DNA of 64,000 nt, taken from G963676795 sp963677215 (GTDB lineage Bacteria > Desulfobacterota > Desulfuromonadia > Desulfuromonadales > Geopsychrobacteraceae). The stretch lies in the NCBI GenBank assembly GCA_963677215.1, contig OY781919.1:2914001-2978000 (forward strand), given 5' to 3'. Position 1 is the stretch's first letter, and each line of letters opens with the position of its first letter. A program made the position numbers and the translations under genes. This document shows positions 58,930 to 64,000 of the stretch, piece by piece. Below the pieces are notes generated by a model. The model saw nothing but the letters and a program-made list of their open reading frames with translations, made no database searches and was not told the DNA's origin.

Positions 58930-61326
58930 TCAGAAAATGGGTCTCAGTACATGAGCAAACCAATCCAATCCTTCATATTCACGATAGCCTTTGGTTCTTG
59001 AAGAACCAAACAGGTACCTTTTTCCCTGGCATTCCAATACGCCGGAAACGGTATCCCCGGCCTTCAGATCATAGATCTGGGACGGCAGGTCCAGTTTAAT
59101 CCCTACTGGAAAATTCTCTGTGTCGGTTGTTTCTATAATTGCGGAGCTATCATCGGTATATATCGCGACGCTGCCCTCGATGATCATTCCCGTCTGGTCC
59201 TTTGGCAGGCAGGTCTGAAGAATTTTTCTGGCCTCCGTATCCCAGTCAAATAGAATACCTAAAACACCGATGGTGTCTCCCTCGCGGTCACCGTTTTTTC
59301 TGACACCGCCGGAATAGATCAGCGAACGTTCCTTGTTTTTTTCCAGATTGGAATCAGCCACATCCTGAACCGCGTATTCGCTTGAAAGGGTGGTTCGCAT
59401 CCCCATCTGAAACCAGCTCTGGTCGGAGACATTGATCTTGGAAAGCTCGTTTTTCAATTCCGTTCTGGAACAGGCACGGATATCGCCGTTGGCATCAGAT
59501 AAGATCAGATTCCGATACATGGTATAGCTACCGTTGATGACTTTCAGCCGATTTCCAGCCTTGATAAAATTTTCTTCGCTAGGGTTCTGCAGCGCAGTCC
59601 AGAAATATTCGTCTGTCGCCCACCATCTGATGTCTGCAGAGCGTTCGAACAGGTTCCTGTCGATGAGATCAATAGCCTGTTTAGAAAAATTCTCCAGCGC
59701 CTTCAGGTTCAGGCGCAACTCTCCGTTGGCCATCTCTTTGAGCAGGTCCTCCATACGGGAGGTGACGTAATCGCCGGATCTGGTGATCTGATTGAATATC
59801 GGCCCCAGGGCGCCGCCCCGTTTGCCCAGTTTTGAGGCGAAAACAATACCGTTTAAGGAAATCAGCTGGATCGACTCTTTATCATCTTGAACCTTGCGGT
59901 AGGTCTGTTTATTGATATCCGGGATAATCTTTGAGTTCAATAACTCCTCAGCACTGATATTATAGATATCGGCATCCGAGTCGTTTTTGAAAATATGGGA
60001 CTTGGGGATAATGACGTGGGAACTCCAACCCAGTCCCCGATAATCGAGGTAGCCGTCTGTCCGTGCAGAGAAGACAGCAGAATCGATCCCCTCGAAAACC
60101 AGATAGCTATTCATGCTGCCACCGTCGCTGAGTATCCTATTCTTTTTGGGGATATGAACATTTTCCCCGACTTCGAGAATATTTTCATCGGTTGATGCTA
60201 TGATCTTTCCGTTACAGTTGGTGAACATGGAATAGCAACCGTCCAGGATATTTCTCTCCGCATCCAGCGGCATGCATTCTTCAAGAATTATCTTGGCCTC
60301 TCCCTGAAAGTCAAAAAAGACCCCCATAGCTCCCATGACATTGCCGTTTTCATCACTGTTTTCCCTGACAGCGGTGGAGTAGACCAGGGACCGCTGGTCT
60401 TCAACCTGTGACTGATTGATATCCTGGGCAAAGTATTCGGTACCGTTTTTCGTGGCAAGGGCCTCGATAAACCAGTTCTCATCATTCACCGACATACCTA
60501 AAACGCTGGGTCGCCGTTCGCTGTTGGCAGTGGCGATGATTACCCCTTCGGAATCCGCGATAACCAGGTCCCGGTAAAGGGTGTATGAGTTGTTGATATC
60601 CTCCAGCCGGTAGCAGGCAAAGTCCCTTTTGGAAACGAGTTGAGTGAGGCTCTGTTGGAAGTTCAGCAAGTTTTCCCCGACAGCTGTATCATTGCCTGTC
60701 TGGTCAATGAGTGCTTTAAACTCGACAATAAACTCGTCCAGGGCATCTTGTTTCAGCAAGCAGGGAAAATTCTCAAGTTGGTTCTTTATCTCTTTCAGCC
60801 TTACGCCTATTGGTATTTCATCCGCCGTTTCTGCTGTTGCCTCAGCGTCCGGACCTCTCTCTTGTTCATAAAGCTCATCCAGCAGTGCCGGGATATCAGC
60901 GGCCTCCTTTTTTGTCTCCTGATAAGCTTGGATACAGTTGCTGAATGCCGTTTCCAGGGCCCACCACCTGACGTCACAGGTCCGCTCCAGCAGGTTCCTG
61001 TCAAGGGTATTGATTTTATTGTAAGCCGTTGTGTGAAGGATGGATGCCTGCAGTTCCTCTTTGGCTACATAGTACTGGTCAAAAAGTTTTTTGGTGACAT
61101 CCAGCAGTTCCCGTGAAAAATTTTCAACCCGTTTCATCAGTTCGGTGATCTGCTCCTGCTCAGTGGCATTGGCACTGATTTCCACCGCAGTAGATTCGCC
61201 CTGATTACAGACGGGAAAAATGCCATTCAATTCGCTGACAATTTTTTCATAGAACTCCCGATGCTCGAATCGAATCGACGGATCGAAAATACTGAAGCTT
61301 TTTGCCGTTCCGATATCAGCTGCCAT
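58930..61326 (-). CDS. Soluble tandem sensor-like (Cache/PDC-like) protein of the chemosensory operon
   Basis: 798 residues from the ATG at 61326 (GGAGG nine bases upstream). Two similar halves: LLERTCDVRWWALETAF ... SYTLYRDLVIADSEG ... GMSVNDENWFIEAL (about 110-300), and LFERSADIRWWATDEYF ... SYTMYRNLILSDANG ... INVSDQSWFQMGM (about 560-690). Each is followed by a block with RSLVYSTAVRENSDENG or RSLIYSGGVRKNGDREG, as in double-Cache/PDC sensors. There is no transmembrane segment, HAMP or MCP signalling domain. It may be a cytoplasmic ligand sensor feeding CheA through CheW. The start overlaps the cheW end by 11 bases. Confidence 0.7.
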   Translation of the reverse strand: MAADIGTAKSFSIFDPSIRFEHREFYEKIVSELNGIFPVCNQGESTAVEISANATEQEQITELMKRVENFSRELLDVTKKLFDQYYVAKEELQASILHTTAYNKINTLDRNLLERTCDVRWWALETAFSNCIQAYQETKKEAADIPALLDELYEQERGPDAEATAETADEIPIGVRLKEIKNQLENFPCLLKQDALDEFIVEFKALIDQTGNDTAVGENLLNFQQSLTQLVSKRDFACYRLEDINNSYTLYRDLVIADSEGVIIATANSERRPSVLGMSVNDENWFIEALATKNGTEYFAQDINQSQVEDQRSLVYSTAVRENSDENGNVMGAMGVFFDFQGEAKIILEECMPLDAERNILDGCYSMFTNCNGKIIASTDENILEVGENVHIPKKNRILSDGGSMNSYLVFEGIDSAVFSARTDGYLDYRGLGWSSHVIIPKSHIFKNDSDADIYNISAEELLNSKIIPDINKQTYRKVQDDKESIQLISLNGIVFASKLGKRGGALGPIFNQITRSGDYVTSRMEDLLKEMANGELRLNLKALENFSKQAIDLIDRNLFERSADIRWWATDEYFWTALQNPSEENFIKAGNRLKVINGSYTMYRNLILSDANGDIRACSRTELKNELSKINVSDQSWFQMGMRTTLSSEYAVQDVADSNLEKNKERSLIYSGGVRKNGDREGDTIGVLGILFDWDTEARKILQTCLPKDQTGMIIEGSVAIYTDDSSAIIETTDTENFPVGIKLDLPSQIYDLKAGDTVSGVLECQGKRYLFGSSRTKGYREYEGLDWFAHVLRPIF

Positions 61327-61813
61327 GGTTTGCATCCTCCATATAGGTGACAAGGTCTATGATGAGTTTAGGAATAGATAAAAGAGAGATCAGGTCCTCG
61401 CCACTTTTCATGACTCCCTCAATATATGTTTCGTTTACATGGGCCGGCGGCGGGTAGAAGGATTCCAATTCGCCGTCGATAATTTTATAGACATTGTCGA
61501 TCAACAGGACAACCTGCTCATCGCCGATATTCAGGCCCATATCCAGCGCCTCCTGAGGCAAACCGTCCTGATTCTCCAGGATGATCATCTTTTTACGGAG
61601 TTCTGATGACTGGGCCTTTGTGTCGGTTTTGAACAGGCAGCGTTTTAGGTTGATCACCGGAGTCGTTCTGCCGCGTAGATTCATCAGCCCCTCGATCCTC
61701 GCATCATGGCCCGGGATCGGATAGACCAGGGTCTGGCGGGCAATCTCCTGAACCAGGTAGATAGGGATACCGAAAAGATCGTCAGCAATATAAAAGGTCA
61801 CGTATTTCATCAC
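61316..61813 (-). CDS. cheW: CheW-like coupling protein
   Basis: 165 residues, a single CheW domain. YVTFYIADDLFGIPIYLVQE opens it, then PGHDARIEGLMNLRGRTTPVINL (given here in part), and VVLLIDNVYKI. Couples receptors to CheA. It overlaps cheA by four bases (ATGA) and the next gene by 11. Confidence 0.9.
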   Translation of the reverse strand: MMKYVTFYIADDLFGIPIYLVQEIARQTLVYPIPGHDARIEGLMNLRGRTTPVINLKRCLFKTDTKAQSSELRKKMIILENQDGLPQEALDMGLNIGDEQVVLLIDNVYKIIDGELESFYPPPAHVNETYIEGVMKSGEDLISLLSIPKLIIDLVTYMEDANHGS

Positions 61814-64000
61814 ACGTTCCTCGCTTTTGCCTTGCTTGTTTCATAAAGTTCGCTGATCTGATGAAGAACCCGATCCTTGTCCAGTTTGACTTCGTAGGCA
61901 TCAAATCCTGCATCCATTCCTTTTTTGATGTTCTCTTCACTGTGCAGGGAGGTTAATGCCATAACGGGAATATCGCGAAGCTTTGGATCTGTTTTAATCG
62001 TTGAAACCAGTTGGAAGCCGTCCATAACAGGCATCTCAATATCTGAAACAACGACGTCAAACTCATCGGGCTTAGCATTCAAGGCGTGCAGTGCTTCTTC
62101 TCCGTTTTTACAGACAGTGATATTTTTGACCCCGTAGGATTTGAAATACTGGACGATGAGTTGCCTGAAAAAAACCTGATCTTCGGCCAGCAGAATGCGG
62201 CATTGCTCAACGTCACAGGTCAAATCGCGCTGATAGCGCTTGGGGTCGAACTTCTGCAGCAGCGTATAGATATCCAGCAAGGTTATCAGTTCACCATTGT
62301 AGAAGAAGGTTCCCATGATCCCATTTTCATCGGCCTCTTTTGTATTCAGATTTTCAGTGAGCTCAATGTGGGTGATAATGCTGCTGCCGATGATTCCGGT
62401 AGGGTATTTTATCCTGGAAGGAACGATGATAATCAACTCATCTTTCGTCTCTTCCAGAGGAGAGACATCCAGGGTTTTGTCCAGCCGCAGCATTGGCATG
62501 GAAATCCCGTGCCGGTGAATAAACTCCCGGTTGCCGACTTTTTTTACATCTTTTAGTTTAAATTTGTCGATTTCCGACAACAGGTTTACCGGAACGGCGA
62601 AGTATTCTTCAGGAGCATAGCTGAAGACCACAACTTGCTGCTTTTCATCCTCTACCAGCCTTCTGGCAGACTGATGAATGGTCTCCTGCTGACGGGCAAA
62701 GTTCAGGCCGGCTTTTTCCACCAGACCATTGATGTCGAGGATCAAGGCAACCTTGCCGTTACCGAGAATGGTGCTTCCTGCAAAAACTTTTCTATGCTTG
62801 ATTAACTGGGGCAATCGCTTGACAACAATTTCCTCCTTCCCGGTAATCTGGTCGACTAGCACGCCAAAATAGTTTTGCTTGAACTGAAGCACGATAAAAA
62901 TAAAGCTCTTCTTGCGTCTGTCTCCTCCGGTCCGTTGGTTTTCATAGCGATCATTTTCCCTGCGGGACTGTTCTGAGCGGCGATCCACGAATGACTTTCT
63001 CCGGTCGACAGCATTGTGGCCATCACCGGCGATGTAGGTTCTGGGAATCTCGAGAATATCTTCCAGATGAACCAGGGGGATCAATTTGTCTCTCAGTTTA
63101 AAAACCTCCTGGCCGTTGATTCTTGAAATCTGTTGCATTTCCACTTCCGGCGACAACTTGATGACCTCATTGACAGCAACCTGCGGAATAGCCAGGGTGT
63201 AAGATCCAATGTTTATGATCAGCCCGGCAATAACGGACGAATTGACAATGGCCTGGGTCAGGGGAATGCGGGCCTGGATCAGGGTGCCTTTACCGGGGTT
63301 GGTGGAGATATCCACCATACAGCCGATCTTTTCCAGGTTGTTGCGCACGACATCCATGCCGACACCCCTGCCGGACAGTTTTGTGGGCTGCTCTTTGGTG
63401 GAAAAACCGGGATGGAAAATATACTGGATAATATCCTTGTCTGAGAGAAGTTCTGCTTCTGCTTCGCTGACGACATTTTTTTCTATGGCTTTGGCTCGGA
63501 TCACATCAGGGTGAATGCCTTTGCCGTCGTCCTCTACCTCGATCAGGATCTGTCCGCTCTCATGGCGGGCTCGAAGGAATAGATTGCCTAGGATCCCCTT
63601 ACCGGCATTGGAGCGGACTTCCGGTTTTTCTATGCCGTGATCGACCGCATTGCGAACAAGGTGGGTCAGCGGGTCTGAAAATGCTTCCAGGATAGTCCGG
63701 TCCAACTCCAATTCGCCGCCGTCAATGTGCAGCTCAATCTTTTTGCCGAGTTCTCTGGACAGGTCACGGACAGTCCTCTTGTACTTATTGAACAGGTTCC
63801 CGATGGGTTGCATCCGGATCTGGATGACATGCTGATGCAGTTTGGTAATGCCTTGGGAGAGGGTCAGGAATGATTTGTCCTTTTCGTAGATAGTCAGAAA
63901 TTGATTGCGTCCCAGGACAACTTCGCCGATCAGTTCTAGCATTTCGTCCAAGACATCCACACCGATACGTATGGTACTTTTTTCAGCATCAGGCAGAGGG
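61810..64000 (-). CDS. cheA: CheA-type hybrid histidine kinase (N-terminal part outside window)
   Basis: The frame runs off the window edge at 64000; the GTG at 63960 is internal (PLPDAEKSTIRIG precedes it). Visible from the P3 dimerisation region (VDVLDEMLELIGEVVLGRNQ), the HATPase has HLVRNAVDHGIEKPE, VEDDGKGI and GRGVGMDVVRNNLEK. A CheW-like domain follows, with a charged insert (RRSEQSRRENDRYENQ), then a second CheW-like domain and a C-terminal REC with Asp in VVSDIEMPVMDG. The phosphotransfer (Hpt) domain should lie outside the window. It heads the cheA-cheW-sensor-GGDEF operon. Confidence 0.92.
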   Translation of the reverse strand, partial: PLPDAEKSTIRIGVDVLDEMLELIGEVVLGRNQFLTIYEKDKSFLTLSQGITKLHQHVIQIRMQPIGNLFNKYKRTVRDLSRELGKKIELHIDGGELELDRTILEAFSDPLTHLVRNAVDHGIEKPEVRSNAGKGILGNLFLRARHESGQILIEVEDDGKGIHPDVIRAKAIEKNVVSEAEAELLSDKDIIQYIFHPGFSTKEQPTKLSGRGVGMDVVRNNLEKIGCMVDISTNPGKGTLIQARIPLTQAIVNSSVIAGLIINIGSYTLAIPQVAVNEVIKLSPEVEMQQISRINGQEVFKLRDKLIPLVHLEDILEIPRTYIAGDGHNAVDRRKSFVDRRSEQSRRENDRYENQRTGGDRRKKSFIFIVLQFKQNYFGVLVDQITGKEEIVVKRLPQLIKHRKVFAGSTILGNGKVALILDINGLVEKAGLNFARQQETIHQSARRLVEDEKQQVVVFSYAPEEYFAVPVNLLSEIDKFKLKDVKKVGNREFIHRHGISMPMLRLDKTLDVSPLEETKDELIIIVPSRIKYPTGIIGSSIITHIELTENLNTKEADENGIMGTFFYNGELITLLDIYTLLQKFDPKRYQRDLTCDVEQCRILLAEDQVFFRQLIVQYFKSYGVKNITVCKNGEEALHALNAKPDEFDVVVSDIEMPVMDGFQLVSTIKTDPKLRDIPVMALTSLHSEENIKKGMDAGFDAYEVKLDKDRVLHQISELYETSKAKARNV

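Noticed and set aside
1..64000. CRISPR array, rRNA operon, c-di-GMP (GEMM) riboswitch
   Set aside because: None found by reading both strands; no regular spacer-repeat pattern or conserved rRNA/riboswitch core was seen.

Overview
The left 28 kb looks like ordinary chromosome of a Gram-negative anaerobe of the Desulfuromonadales/Geobacterales type. This is an inference from gene order (pheS-pheT-ihfA-MerR, then surE-pcm-VTT-nlpD-rpoS), a PEP-CTERM protein, HDOD and chemosensory genes, and protein character; no database search was possible.

Layout. Positions 1-28200 hold housekeeping genes: phenylalanyl-tRNA synthetase, IHF alpha, a stationary-phase block (surE, pcm, nlpD-like, rpoS), apt, ugd, lipB, a TlyA methyltransferase, a HIT protein, a RelA/SpoT-like protein with a decayed synthetase region, a secreted deacetylase, a Bax-like glucosaminidase, YjbQ, a glycine-rich lipoprotein, a PEP-CTERM protein, htpG, trmL, a ModF-like double ATPase, two O-acetylhomoserine sulfhydrylase paralogues and an RqcH/NFACT protein. 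tRNA-Arg(CCT) and tRNA-Val(TAC) lie between genes.

At 28262-28548 there are two identical tRNA-Leu(CAG) genes exactly 200 bp apart. The second abuts a tyrosine integrase, so an integrated element begins here. From about 28.5 to at least 53 kb it carries: integrase and excisionase-like HTH; a MoxR/CobS-like AAA+ ATPase, DUF3150 and CobT-like VWA triad; two Rad52-like annealing proteins (one split by an IS); two Phd-like small proteins; a lexA-imuB-dnaE2 mutagenesis operon with a divergent SRAP (HMCES/YedK) gene; a P4-type helicase and a CHC2/TOPRIM primase; and two copies of a small-gene module (a 170-residue protein, a GNxNAxKHG protein and a 34-39 residue membrane peptide). No relaxase or conjugation genes are visible, and no matching right attachment site was found by eye. 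The element looks composite: its left part repeats the outer genes of the right part without the replication genes, and it has been hit by two IS4-family copies (each with its own 9-bp target duplication) and one IS1380-family element.

Positions 53.3-57.6 kb are a mixed zone of fragments (DUF2130, DUF1778-like), a secreted peptidoglycan-binding protein, a DUF882/YcbK protein and a zinc-binding hypothetical protein. From 57.6 kb to the end, on the minus strand, is a chemosensory operon: CheA-REC (cut by the window edge), CheW, a soluble tandem sensor-like protein and a REC-REC-GGDEF diguanylate cyclase.

The most unusual content is the duplicated Rad52/Phd/170-aa/micropeptide module with a conserved attenuator-like leader, the CobS-DUF3150-CobT triad whose VWA protein also carries an HExxH motif, and the compact DNA-damage cassette controlled by its own LexA with an 11-bp direct-repeat operator candidate.
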